64,000 nucleotides of DNA from DASXHY01 sp035552155 (GCA_035552155.1 DASZLX010000009.1:11380-75379), one strand, 5' to 3'; counted from the stretch's first letter, positions 8,765-16,530 are shown. Numbers and translations are program-made. The notes: generated from the letters alone by a model not told the origin.

Positions 8765-8908
8765 GCTGGCAAGATAATCTCAAATGTCCTTCGTGCAACT
8801 AATGATTTTAGGTGAGGGGCGGAGATGGGGGTGCTGCCGGGGGCGGATTCGGGTTTCGGATTTGTGCTCCCGCGCTCCTGCGTTCCGATGCCTTTGTTTT
8901 TAAAATGG

Positions 8909-8927
8909 CGGCGGTCGCAGACCGCCG
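8909..8927. repeat. REP-like hairpin (CGGCGGTC/GACCGCCG)
   Basis: Perfect 8-bp inverted repeat around a GCA loop, just upstream of the chosen thioesterase start. The same frame is open through it to 8825, but the translated region is unlike the thioesterase family. It looks like a dispersed hairpin that landed in a 5' leader. Confidence 0.45.
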
Positions 8928-8941
8928 TTACAGTGACGCTC

Positions 8942-9361
8942 GTGTCTGCATCGATTTTTCGCCATCAGTACCGCGTGGTTTATGCCGATTGCTCGGTCGG
9001 CAATCATATTTATTACTCGCGTTATTTGGATATCCTGGAGGCGGCGCGGGGCGAGTTTTTTCGGCAGCTCGGCGTCCCGCTACTCCAATTGCAGGAGCAG
9101 GACATCATTTTCCCGGTGGTTGAATGTCATCTTCGCTATAAATGCCCGGCTCGTTATGATGAGGTGCTGACGATTGAATTGTGGACAACGCTGGCGCAGG
9201 GCGCGCGATTGAATTTTGGTTTCCGCATTTTGAAGGACGAGGCGACTCTTGTTCTTGAAGGCGAAACGTTTCACGTTTGCACCGGATTAAATGAAAAGCC
9301 AAAGCGCGTGCCGGAGGGTTTGTTAAAGGAGTTGAACCAGTTAAATGAGTCAAACAAGTGA
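8942..9361 (+). CDS. YbgC/FadM-type acyl-CoA thioesterase
   Basis: Hotdog-fold thioesterase of the 4-hydroxybenzoyl-CoA thioesterase group, about 139 residues from the GTG at 8942. Another GTG at 8933 is possible. The N-terminal core YRVVYADCSVGNHIYYSRY carries the catalytic-Asp segment of the YbgC family (here YADCSVGNHIYY) followed by the usual LDILEAARGEFFRQLG helix. The remainder continues as a typical hotdog sheet (FPVVECHLRYKCPARYDEVL). Starting at 8825 would add residues encoded by a hairpin repeat and is rejected. The physiological substrate is unknown. YbgC enzymes usually hydrolyse short- to medium-chain acyl-CoA. Confidence 0.85.
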   Translation: MSASIFRHQYRVVYADCSVGNHIYYSRYLDILEAARGEFFRQLGVPLLQLQEQDIIFPVVECHLRYKCPARYDEVLTIELWTTLAQGARLNFGFRILKDEATLVLEGETFHVCTGLNEKPKRVPEGLLKELNQLNESNK

Positions 9362-9448
9362 CTTCTTGCGACGGCGCTCATCAAATCCTTTGCGTTCTTA
9401 CCCATTTAACTTATTTAACACGTCATTGATCTAACGAATTCAACCAAC

Positions 9449-9862
9449 ATGCGCATCCTCGCCCTCGATCACGGAACCAAACGCATCGGCATCGCGCTCA
9501 GCGACGAATTGAAAATGATCGCGCAGCCGATGGAGTTCGTGCTGGCGGAGCCGTTCCTGGGATTTCTCACGCGGGTGAAGGAAATCATTCGCGAGAAGGA
9601 AGTGGAATTGATTCTCGTGGGCATGCCGCGAAATATGGATGGCAGTTACGGTCCGGCGGCGCTGAAGGTGCAGGAATTTGTCGCGGTGCTGAAGGAAAAG
9701 GTGGCCATACCGATCCAGATGTGGGACGAGCGATTGACTTCGGCGCAGGCGCAGCGTTTTCTCATCCAGGGCGGCGTGCGACGCCAGGACCGGAAGGAGA
9801 AGGTGGACAAAATGGCCGCGGCAATTTTGTTGCAGAGTTATTTGGATAGTTTGACCCAATAG
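9449..9862 (+). CDS. ruvX: Pre-16S rRNA nuclease / Holliday junction resolvase-like YqgF
   Basis: 137-residue RNase H-fold protein of the YqgF/RuvX family, implicated in 16S rRNA 5'-end maturation. Diagnostic motifs are the N-terminal LALDHGTKRIGIALSD with its catalytic Asp, LILVGMPRNMDGSYGPAALK in the middle, the DERLTSAQAQRFL motif, and a final Asp region (KEKVDKMAAAILLQSYLD). Length and motif order are normal. It is followed directly by an inverted-repeat element and then truA, forming an RNA-processing and modification run with trmL. Confidence 0.95.
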   Translation: MRILALDHGTKRIGIALSDELKMIAQPMEFVLAEPFLGFLTRVKEIIREKEVELILVGMPRNMDGSYGPAALKVQEFVAVLKEKVAIPIQMWDERLTSAQAQRFLIQGGVRRQDRKEKVDKMAAAILLQSYLDSLTQ

Positions 9863-10014
9863 TTTAACCACGGATGGACGCGGATAAACACGGATAAACA
9901 CGGATAGGGAAAAAAGTTTTGCGCGAATGAGCGCGAATTTTATAAAGTGTGAAAATGCCCACGCTTCACAGCGCTGTTTCATCCGTGTTTATCCGTGTCC
10001 ATCCGTGGTTAAAA
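9863..10014. mobile_element. 152-bp inverted-repeat element, ACCACGGAT family, no gene inside
   Basis: The left end (from 9863, reading TTTAACCACGGATGGAC and onward) and the right end (to 10014) are inverted copies over about 34 bases with one mismatch. Each arm is made of ACGGATnnAC units, and the left arm has one extra unit. The roughly 70-bp interior has no gene but contains a GCGCGAAT direct repeat. The arms belong to the same family as those flanking the GxxExxY gene at 29108-29518. I infer a gene-less (MITE-like or deleted) relative. It sits between ruvX and the GTG start of truA and may fold in the mRNA. Confidence 0.7.
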
Positions 10015-10018
10015 TCTT

Positions 10019-10810
10019 GTGAAATTCAAACTAACCATCGCCTATGACGGCGCCGGCTACGAAGGCTGGCAGGTGCAGAAGACCGGCACGGGCGTGCAGG
10101 AAATAGTTGAAACGGCGCTGGCGAAATTGTTTCCCAGCAAACCGAGATTGCACAGTTCGAGCCGCACGGATACGGGGGTGCATGCGCTGGGCATGGTGGC
10201 GCACTTTGAAGCGCCGGGGGAGGAATGGAAAATGACGCCGCGCAAACTGGCGCTGGCCCTCAATGCCTGGCTGCCGGAGGACATCCGCGTATTTTCGGCG
10301 GCCCGCGCTCCGGAAAAATTCCACGCGCGCTTCGATGCCAAAGGCAAACAGTATCGTTACTTTGTCTGGAACCACACCGGAATGAACCCGCTGATTCGCG
10401 GCACGGCCTGGCATGTGCCGCGAGAGCTGGATTTGAAAGCGATGCGCGCCGCCGCTGCGCTGTTTGTGGGCAAACATGACTTCAAATCGTTTGCGGCCAA
10501 CCGGAATTATGAAATGGAATCCACCGTGCGCACGCTGATGCGCTGTGATTTCAAGAAGAGCGGACCGTTGCTCACGTTCGTCATCGAAGGCGACGGTTTT
10601 CTCTACAAGATGTGCCGGGGAATTGTGGGCACGATTGTCCAGGCTGGCCTGGGAAAATTTCCGGCTTCAGAAATCAAACCAATGCTGGCGCAAAAAGACC
10701 GTCGCGTGGCCGGCATGACGGCGCCGGCGCAGGGGTTGGTGTTGTGGAAAGTTTTTTATTCGAAAACTCGTAGGAGCCGACGTGAGGAGGCTCTAATCAA
10801 GAAAAGTTAG
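10019..10810 (+). CDS. truA: tRNA pseudouridine(38-40) synthase TruA
   Basis: 263 residues from a GTG start. It converts uridines 38-40 of the tRNA anticodon arm to pseudouridine. The N-terminus (FKLTIAYDGAGYEGWQVQ) is typical, and the catalytic Asp is in SSRTDTGVHALGMVAHF. Later family motifs include GKHDFKSFAA and GDGFLYKMCRGIVGTIVQAG. The normal family ending is reached at LVLWKVFY. The final 15 or so residues (SKTRRSRREEALIKKS) and the stop are mostly encoded by the palindromic repeat at 10770-10833, so the C-terminal tail is probably non-native. Confidence 0.96.
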   Translation: MKFKLTIAYDGAGYEGWQVQKTGTGVQEIVETALAKLFPSKPRLHSSSRTDTGVHALGMVAHFEAPGEEWKMTPRKLALALNAWLPEDIRVFSAARAPEKFHARFDAKGKQYRYFVWNHTGMNPLIRGTAWHVPRELDLKAMRAAAALFVGKHDFKSFAANRNYEMESTVRTLMRCDFKKSGPLLTFVIEGDGFLYKMCRGIVGTIVQAGLGKFPASEIKPMLAQKDRRVAGMTAPAQGLVLWKVFYSKTRRSRREEALIKKS

Positions 10811-10833
10811 AGCCTCGTCACCTCGGCTCCTAC
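10770..10833. repeat. 64-bp palindromic element overlapping the truA 3' end
   Basis: The outer stem GTAGGAGCCGA pairs perfectly with TCGGCTCCTAC, and an inner stem AGGCTCTAA pairs with TTAGAGCCT around a 10-base loop. A short internal asymmetry (CGTGAGG against CGTCACC) lies between the stems. The same architecture is seen at 13222-13283 and 14259-14320. This copy donates the last codons and stop of truA and ends 9 bp before the trmL start. Confidence 0.8.
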
Positions 10834-10842
10834 ATATAAGAT

Positions 10843-11316
10843 ATGCACATCGTCCTGGTCGAACCCGAGATTCCGCCGAACACCGGAAATGTTGCCCGAT
10901 TGTGCGCGGCCACGCGGACGACGTTGCATCTCATCGAACCATTCGGTTTCAAGCTCGACGACACGCAGCTCAAACGCGCCGGAATGGATTACTGGCAGCA
11001 CGTCGAGTGGCATCGCTGGAAAGACTGGAGCACGTTCGCGCACGGCGTGCCCGCATCCGCGCGGCTGTGGTTTGTGGAATCCAATGGGCCGAAGCTTTAC
11101 TCGGACGCCCAATTCGGACGGGATGATTACGTCGTGTTCGGCCGCGAGACGGCCGGGTTGCCGAAAAAGTTGCTCGAAGAAAATAGCGATCATTGGCTGC
11201 GCATACCCATGTTCAATCCCAATGCTCGTTCGCTGAACCTGTCGAATTGTGTCGCGTTGGTTTTGTTTGAGGCGCTCAGGCAACAAGGGTTTTCCGGAGA
11301 ATGGAGCAGTTCTTGA
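10843..11316 (+). CDS. trmL: tRNA (cytidine/uridine-34-2'-O)-methyltransferase TrmL
   Basis: 157-residue SPOUT-class methyltransferase modifying the wobble ribose of certain tRNA-Leu species. The start MHIVLVEPEIPPNTGNVARL is the family signature with the Asn-Thr-Gly-Asn motif. The trefoil-knot SAM-binding segments are visible (YVVFGRETAGLPKKLL, then IPMFNPNARSLNLSNCVALV). The length is standard. It follows truA, with the palindromic element lying between the two genes. Confidence 0.95.
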   Translation: MHIVLVEPEIPPNTGNVARLCAATRTTLHLIEPFGFKLDDTQLKRAGMDYWQHVEWHRWKDWSTFAHGVPASARLWFVESNGPKLYSDAQFGRDDYVVFGRETAGLPKKLLEENSDHWLRIPMFNPNARSLNLSNCVALVLFEALRQQGFSGEWSSS

Positions 11317-11446
11317 ATGTGAAGAACGCGGATTATTGTCGATAAGGGAGTGGTTTTTAGGGGCGAATGCGTTCGCTCGCCCATCTACAAAGAGTTGTTC
11401 AAAAATAGGTTGGAACTTGTTTTTGTTCCGTTCATGATTTCGATGA

Positions 11447-12865
11447 ATGAAATTCATCAATGCGACCCGCTCCGTCTCGATGGTTTTACTATTTTGGGTG
11501 TGCTGCCTGCCTTTTGCCGCTGGCGCCGCTCCGGGCGCATCCACGCTGGAGGAGCGAGTGACCCGGTTGGAAGCCACGAGTCAAACGGCGGCGCCGGCCA
11601 TTAATTCGGGAGACAACGCCTGGCTGCTGATCAGTTCCGCCCTGGTGCTGATGATGACCGCGCCGGGATTGATTTTGTTTTATGGCGGATTGGTGCGCAG
11701 CAAAAACGTCCTCTCGACCATCGCGCACAGCCTCATACTGATGGCAGTCATTTCGGCGCTCTGGATGGTTTATGGCTACAGCATGGCGTTCGGCAAGGGA
11801 AATGCCTTTTTCGGAAATCCATTGCAATACTTTCTGCTCAACGGGGTCGGCGGCGCGCCCAATCCGGAATACGCCGGGACCGTGCCGCAGCAAAGTTTCA
11901 TGCTGTTTCAAATGATGTTCGCCATTATCACGCCGGCGCTCATCAGCGGTGCGGTGGCGGAGCGGATCAAATTCAGCGCCTACCTGATGTTCACGGTGCT
12001 GTGGGTGACGATTGTTTACTTTCCCCTGTGCCACATGGTGTGGGGCACGGGCGGTCTTTTTAATTGGGCGCTCGGCGGGAAATATCCGGTGCTGGATTTC
12101 GCGGGCGGGACGGTAGTCCATGTGAGTTCGGGTGTGTCGGCGCTGGTCTGCGCGCTCATGCTTGGCAAACGGGTGGGATTTCCGCGCGAGCCCATGCTCC
12201 CGCACAATGTCGTGCTGAGTCTCATCGGCACTGGATTGCTATGGGTCGGGTGGTTTGGATTTAACGCCGGCAGCGCGGTGAGCGCCGGTGCGCTGGCCAC
12301 GAGCGCGTTCGCCGCCACGCATTTTTCGGCTGCGGCGGGAGCGCTCGGTTGGGCGGGCATGGAATGGTTTTGGAAAGGCAAACCCAGCGTGCTGGGTGTC
12401 GCTTCGGGCATGGTCGCTGGGCTCGCCACGATTACCCCGGCTTCGGGTTTTGTCACCATACCGGTCGCGTTTCTCATCGGCCTGAGCGGGGGAGTGGTTT
12501 GTTATTTGGCGGTTACGAAACTGAAACACCGCTTCGGTTATGATGATTCGCTGGACGTCTTCGGAGTGCATGGTGTGGGCAGCATGATTGGCCTGCTGAT
12601 GCTCGGCCTGTTCGCGAATGCAACCGTGAATGCCTCGATTGGCGACACCTTCCATTCGGGTGGAAAAATTATTTCGCTCGCGGGCAGCGCGGCTCAATTC
12701 GTGAACCAACTTCGAGGCGTGCTGTTCACCGCGGCCCTGGCGGGAGTGGCGACGTTTGTCATCCTGAAGTTGGTCGACGCGGTGGTGGGACTGCGCGTCA
12801 CGATTGAAGAGGAGGATTCGGGATTGGATTTAACCCAACATGGCGAAAGCGCGTATAATGATTAA
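11447..12865 (+). CDS. amt: Ammonium transporter Amt
   Basis: 472-residue Amt/MEP/Rh channel. A cleavable N-terminal signal (VLLFWVCCLPFAAGA) and a short periplasmic segment precede the 11-helix core that begins at NAWLLISSALVLMMTAPGLI. The signature stretch with FYGGLVRSKN is present, as are the twin-His region (GGTVVHVSSGVSALVCALML and the later VFGVHGVGSMIG) and the GWFGFNAGSA motif. The PII gene glnB lies 12 bp downstream, the classical pairing for regulated ammonium uptake, and the two are almost certainly co-transcribed. Nitrogen-stress control is likely, but no NtrC or sigma-54 site was identified. Confidence 0.95.
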   Translation: MKFINATRSVSMVLLFWVCCLPFAAGAAPGASTLEERVTRLEATSQTAAPAINSGDNAWLLISSALVLMMTAPGLILFYGGLVRSKNVLSTIAHSLILMAVISALWMVYGYSMAFGKGNAFFGNPLQYFLLNGVGGAPNPEYAGTVPQQSFMLFQMMFAIITPALISGAVAERIKFSAYLMFTVLWVTIVYFPLCHMVWGTGGLFNWALGGKYPVLDFAGGTVVHVSSGVSALVCALMLGKRVGFPREPMLPHNVVLSLIGTGLLWVGWFGFNAGSAVSAGALATSAFAATHFSAAAGALGWAGMEWFWKGKPSVLGVASGMVAGLATITPASGFVTIPVAFLIGLSGGVVCYLAVTKLKHRFGYDDSLDVFGVHGVGSMIGLLMLGLFANATVNASIGDTFHSGGKIISLAGSAAQFVNQLRGVLFTAALAGVATFVILKLVDAVVGLRVTIEEEDSGLDLTQHGESAYND

Positions 12866-12877
12866 AAAAACAAGTCT

Positions 12878-13216
12878 ATGAAAAAAATTGAAGCAATCAT
12901 CAAGCCTTTCAAGCTGAACGACGTGAAGGAAGCGCTGCAGGAAATCGGCATCCAGGGCATGACTGTCACCGAGGTGAAGGGATTTGGCCGGCAGAAGGGA
13001 CACACGGAGATTTATCGCGGGAGCGAATATACCGTGGATTTCCTGCCGAAGGTTAAGATCGAAATCGTCATCGCCGATGCGCAGCTCAAGCCGGCCATCG
13101 ATGTGATCACGAAAACCGCGCGCACGGGAAAGATCGGCGACGGAAAAATCTTCGTGATGCCGGTTGAGACCGCGATTCGGATTCGCACGGAGGAGCAGGG
13201 CGAAAGCGCGATGTAA
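12878..13216 (+). CDS. glnB: Nitrogen regulatory protein P-II
   Basis: 112-residue PII signal protein that senses 2-oxoglutarate and ATP/ADP and gates AmtB. The start MKKIEAIIKPFKLNDVKEAL is typical. The T-loop contains Tyr51 in RGSEYTVDFLPK, the uridylylation site of proteobacterial PII, and the B-loop (TARTGKIGDGKIFV) is intact. Location next to amt suggests a GlnK-type role. It is followed at once by a palindromic element shared with the converging leuS gene, which may end transcription from both sides. Confidence 0.95.
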   Translation: MKKIEAIIKPFKLNDVKEALQEIGIQGMTVTEVKGFGRQKGHTEIYRGSEYTVDFLPKVKIEIVIADAQLKPAIDVITKTARTGKIGDGKIFVMPVETAIRIRTEEQGESAM

Positions 13217-13221
13217 TGTTC

Positions 13222-13283
13222 GTCGCAGCCGAGGCGACGGGGCTCAAGGCTTTTTGGATTGGAGCCTTGACGTCGGCTGCTAC
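13222..13283. repeat. 62-bp palindromic element between glnB and leuS
   Basis: Outer arms GTCGCAGCCGA and TCGGCTGCTAC pair with one mismatch. Inner arms CTCAAGGC and GCCTTGA enclose a loop rich in T (TTTTTGGATTGG). It fills the gap between the two converging stop codons, 5 bp after glnB and directly abutting the leuS stop. It is the same family as the copies at 10770 and 14259. It is a plausible bidirectional transcription end signal. Confidence 0.75.
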
Positions 13284-16166
13284 TTATCCAACGACGATAT
13301 TAATCAGCTTCTTCGGCACGATGATGATTTTCTTAATCGTCTTGCCGTCGATAAAGGGCTTCGCTTTCTCGGACGCTTTCGCGGCGGCTTCGAGCGTGGC
13401 ATTGTCGGCATCGATGGCGGCTTTAATCACATCGCGCAACTTGCCGTTGACCTGCACGGGAATTTCGAGCGTGTCTTCCACCAGCAATGCGGAATCGAAC
13501 TTCGGCCACTCGGCGTAGGAGAGTGATGCGGAGGAGAGTGATGCGGAGGAGAGTGATGAGTGATGAGTGATGAGTGATGAGTGGAGTTTAGCCCAAAGCT
13601 CTTCCGCAACGTGCGGGGCGAAGGGGGCGAGCAAAATCAAGAAGTCGCGGAGCACGGAAATCGGTTTCGTTTCCCACGTCATGGCTTCGTTGACGAAAAC
13701 CATCATGGCGGAAATGGCGGTGTTGAAGCGCATGCCATCGAGGTCTTCCGTGACTTTTTTGATGGTGGCATGAAGTGTCTTCAATTGCGCTGGCGTGGCG
13801 GGAACGTCTTTGATCGTCAGATTCAGTTTTAGAATGTCCAACAATTCTCTACATCTCTGCGTCTCTGCGGTGGTTTCCGCCTGCTCGAATTCGGTCTCGC
13901 TTTGTTCATCCACAAACAGGCGCCAGACGCGGCCGAGAAAGCGATACACGCCTTCCACGCCTTTCGTGTTCCACGGTTTGGACATTTCCAACGGACCCAT
14001 GAACATTTCGTAAAGGCGAAAGGCATCGGCGCCGTACTCCACGAGGATGTCGTCTGGATTCACCACGTTGCCGCGCGATTTGGACATCTTCTGACCGTCT
14101 TCGCCGAGAATCAGGCCTTGATTGACCAATTTGAAAAACGGTTCGCGCGTGGAGACGTAGCCAAGGTCAAACAAGACTTTGTGCCAGAAGCGGGCGTAGA
14201 GGAGGTGCAACACGGCGTGTTCGGTGCCGCCGACGTAGAGGTCGACGCCGGGCGTCTCGTAGCCGCCGACGTGAGGCGGCGGATTGGTCGATTTATCCGC
14301 CTCGTTACCTCGGCGGCTACCCATCCAATAATTTTCCGCGTCTTTGCTGACGAAGGCGTTTGGATTTTTCGCATCGAGATAACGCAAATAATACCAGCAC
14401 GAGCCGGCCCATTGGGGCATGGTGTTCGTCTCGCGCGTCGAACCGTCCGGCAAATTGACCCAATCCTGCGCGCGGGCGAGCGGCGGCTGGCCATCGGGCG
14501 TGGGCTTGTAATCGTCGAGCTTCGGCGGAAGGACGGGCAAGGCGCTTTCCGGCAGGGCTTCGTGGTAAAGATTTCCGCTCGCGTCGCGTTTCCAAACTAT
14601 TGGGAACGGCTCGCCCCAATAACGCTGGCGGCTGAAGAGCCAATCGCGGAGTTTGTAATTGATGGTCTTTTTTCCGAAGCCCCTGGATTCGAGCCAGGCG
14701 GTGATTTTCGTTTTGGCTTCGGCGGTGGTGAGGCCGTCGAGCGAGATTTCGGCATTGGTGGAATTGACCACGGTTCCGTCGTCCGTGAAACCGTGCCAAT
14801 CCGTTTTGGAATCGGGCGGTTGAACAACCTGTACAATCGGGAGATTGAATTTCTCCGCAAATTCGAAGTCGCGTGTGTCGTGGCCGGGAACCGCCATGAT
14901 TGCACCGGTGCCATAACTGGCGAGCACGTAATCGGCGATCCAAATGGGAACTTGTTGTTTGGTGACGGGATTTATCGCGTACGCGCCGGTGAAGACGCCG
15001 GTCTTGTCCTTCGCCAATTCGGTGCGTTCGAGGTCGGATTTTTTCGTAACGTCCGCTTTATATTTGGCGACTGCATCCCGTTGTTCGGGAGTGGTTATCT
15101 GATCAACGAGTTTATGCTCGGGGGCGAGCACCATGTAGGTCGCGCCAAAGAGCGTATCCGGGCGCGTGGTGAAAACGGTGATTTGCGATTCGGAATTGGA
15201 AATTTGAAAATGGACTTCCGCGCCTTCGCTCCTGCCAATCCAGTTCCGCTGCATTTCCTTGAGCGACTCGGGCCAGTCGATGGTGTCGAGATCGGACAAG
15301 AGGCGCTCGGCGAAGGCGGTGATGCGGAGCATCCATTGGCGCATGGGCTTGCGTACGACGGGAAAGCCGCCGACTTCGCTTTTACCGTCCACGACTTCTT
15401 CATTGGCGAGCACGGTGCCGAGTTGTTCGCACCACCAGACGGGAGCTTCGGTCACGAAAGCGAGGCGTTTTCCCGCGAGGAACAAATTGCGCGCTTGTGA
15501 TCTGGCAGTTTCTTTTAAACTTAACCAGCCCTCATGCGTTCCCACGAGGAACGCATTATTTTTCCATTCGTTTTTGCGGGTTGGATTCTCCGAAAGGGCA
15601 TCCTCGAGCAATTCGATAGGCTGGGCTTTATTTAATTCGGGATCGAAATAGCTGTTATACAGCTTCAGAAAAATCCATTGCGACCATTTGAAATATTCCG
15701 GATCGGTGGTGTCCACTTCGCGCGTCCAATCGTAGCTGAAACCGAGCGATTTTATCTGGCGTTTGAACGTGGCGATGTTGGTCTCGGTGGTTTTGCGCGG
15801 ATGCTGGCCGGTCTTGATGGCGTATTGTTCTGCGGGCAAGCCGAAGGCGTCCCAGCCCATCGGGTGCAGCACATGGCGGCCGCGGGCGCGTTGATAGCGC
15901 GCGAGAATATCCGTGGCGGTGTAGCCTTCCGGGTGACCGACGTGGAGGCCGGCGCCGGAGGGGTAGGGGAACATGTCGAGGATGTAATATTTCGGCGGGG
16001 GCTGATGACCAGCGGCCATGGCGTCACCGCCGTGGCGTTGCGCGAAGGGATGATTTTCAGGAACCACTTCGCCCGGGTTCCAGGCGCGAAAAGTCTGCTG
16101 CTCGTCCCAATGCTGCTGCCATTTGGGTTCGATCAAATGAAACGGATATTGCCGGCGTCCTGACAT
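13284..16166 (-). CDS. leuS: Leucyl-tRNA synthetase with two in-frame repeat insertions
   Basis: 960-residue class I synthetase charging tRNA-Leu. The start chosen is the ATG at 16166 (MSGRRQYPFHLIEPKWQQHW). The frame is open to 16463, but that part encodes repeat DNA. The HIGH-type motif is in YPSGAGLHVGHPEG, the editing domain follows, and the KMSKS motif is DGQKMSKSRGNVV. Two segments are foreign. One is 21 residues (GSRRGNEADKSTNPPPHVGG-Y) placed before GVDLYVGGTEHAVLHLL and encoded by a palindromic element. The other is about 20 residues rich in Ser/His (LITHHSS units) placed between EELWAKL and YAEWPKFD and encoded by a short tandem array. Both keep the frame, so the gene is probably functional. 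Confidence 0.95.
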   Translation of the reverse strand: MSGRRQYPFHLIEPKWQQHWDEQQTFRAWNPGEVVPENHPFAQRHGGDAMAAGHQPPPKYYILDMFPYPSGAGLHVGHPEGYTATDILARYQRARGRHVLHPMGWDAFGLPAEQYAIKTGQHPRKTTETNIATFKRQIKSLGFSYDWTREVDTTDPEYFKWSQWIFLKLYNSYFDPELNKAQPIELLEDALSENPTRKNEWKNNAFLVGTHEGWLSLKETARSQARNLFLAGKRLAFVTEAPVWWCEQLGTVLANEEVVDGKSEVGGFPVVRKPMRQWMLRITAFAERLLSDLDTIDWPESLKEMQRNWIGRSEGAEVHFQISNSESQITVFTTRPDTLFGATYMVLAPEHKLVDQITTPEQRDAVAKYKADVTKKSDLERTELAKDKTGVFTGAYAINPVTKQQVPIWIADYVLASYGTGAIMAVPGHDTRDFEFAEKFNLPIVQVVQPPDSKTDWHGFTDDGTVVNSTNAEISLDGLTTAEAKTKITAWLESRGFGKKTINYKLRDWLFSRQRYWGEPFPIVWKRDASGNLYHEALPESALPVLPPKLDDYKPTPDGQPPLARAQDWVNLPDGSTRETNTMPQWAGSCWYYLRYLDAKNPNAFVSKDAENYWMGSRRGNEADKSTNPPPHVGGYETPGVDLYVGGTEHAVLHLLYARFWHKVLFDLGYVSTREPFFKLVNQGLILGEDGQKMSKSRGNVVNPDDILVEYGADAFRLYEMFMGPLEMSKPWNTKGVEGVYRFLGRVWRLFVDEQSETEFEQAETTAETQRCRELLDILKLNLTIKDVPATPAQLKTLHATIKKVTEDLDGMRFNTAISAMMVFVNEAMTWETKPISVLRDFLILLAPFAPHVAEELWAKLHSSLITHHSSLSSASLSSASLSYAEWPKFDSALLVEDTLEIPVQVNGKLRDVIKAAIDADNATLEAAAKASEKAKPFIDGKTIKKIIIVPKKLINIVVG
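13519..13583. repeat. Tandem array inside leuS: 15-bp units plus GTGATGA heptamers
   Basis: Two copies of a 15-bp GAGAGTGATGCGGAG-type unit (13519-13551) are followed by four GTGATGA heptamers and a partial copy (13553-13583). Read in the leuS frame, three heptamers make the heptapeptide unit LITHHSS. Shorter GTGATGA arrays occur at 25925 and 37085. Confidence 0.85.
14259..14320. repeat. 62-bp palindromic element inserted in frame in leuS
   Basis: The outer stem GTAGCCGCCGA pairs with TCGGCGGCTAC over 11 bp, and the inner stem GAGGCGG pairs with CCGCCTC around a loop of about 17 bases. Size, stem lengths, spacer CGTGAGG and the CGTTACC asymmetry match the elements at 10770 and 13222. In leuS it encodes a peptide absent from the conserved sequence around it (YWMG ... 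ETPGVDLYVGG). Confidence 0.85.
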
Positions 16167-16262
16167 AAGTCCGAGTGAACATAAACAATCGGGTTCGCAG
16201 ATAGCAAGAAAGGCGTGAGGCCCAAGGCGGATCCATGCAGGACGGATGTCGAGTGACGTGGT

Positions 16263-16392
16263 AAGTTCCAAATCCCAAATTCCAAGTTCCAGAGAAATTC
16301 CAAATTCCAAGTTCCAAAAACGCTGGTGGAAGCGAGCGCCGGAATTGGGGCTTGAAGCTTCTCTGGTGCTTGGAATTTGGGATTTGGAGCTT
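16263..16392. repeat. Inverted repeat of AATCCCAAATTCCAAG type
   Basis: The left arm 16263-16294 and right arm 16361-16392 are inverted copies over about 32 bases with a few mismatches, built from AAATTCCAAGT-like units. Additional direct copies of the unit lie at 16295-16317. The 16167-16530 gap holds this element and the presumed divergent promoters of leuS and the pseudopilin gene. I see no gene in it. Confidence 0.7.
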
Positions 16393-16530
16393 TTCCCGCT
16401 GTCCCGGCGCGCACTTCTTAGGATAACCTTCGGCGTTCGTCGACGTCCCCCGGCAGGCCTCAAAAATACTTTTCAGCCATTAAGAATGTGCTATGGTGCT
16501 CAAGCGTCCCATTAAGGCGCACTCATTTTC

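Noticed and set aside
13902..15500. 532-codon plus-strand frame opposite leuS
   Set aside because: It is antisense to LeuRS motifs on the other strand and is a codon-bias shadow.
16167..16463. N-terminal extension of leuS by 99 codons
   Set aside because: The extension encodes the inverted-repeat DNA at 16263-16392 and has no resemblance to LeuRS; the family start is at 16166.
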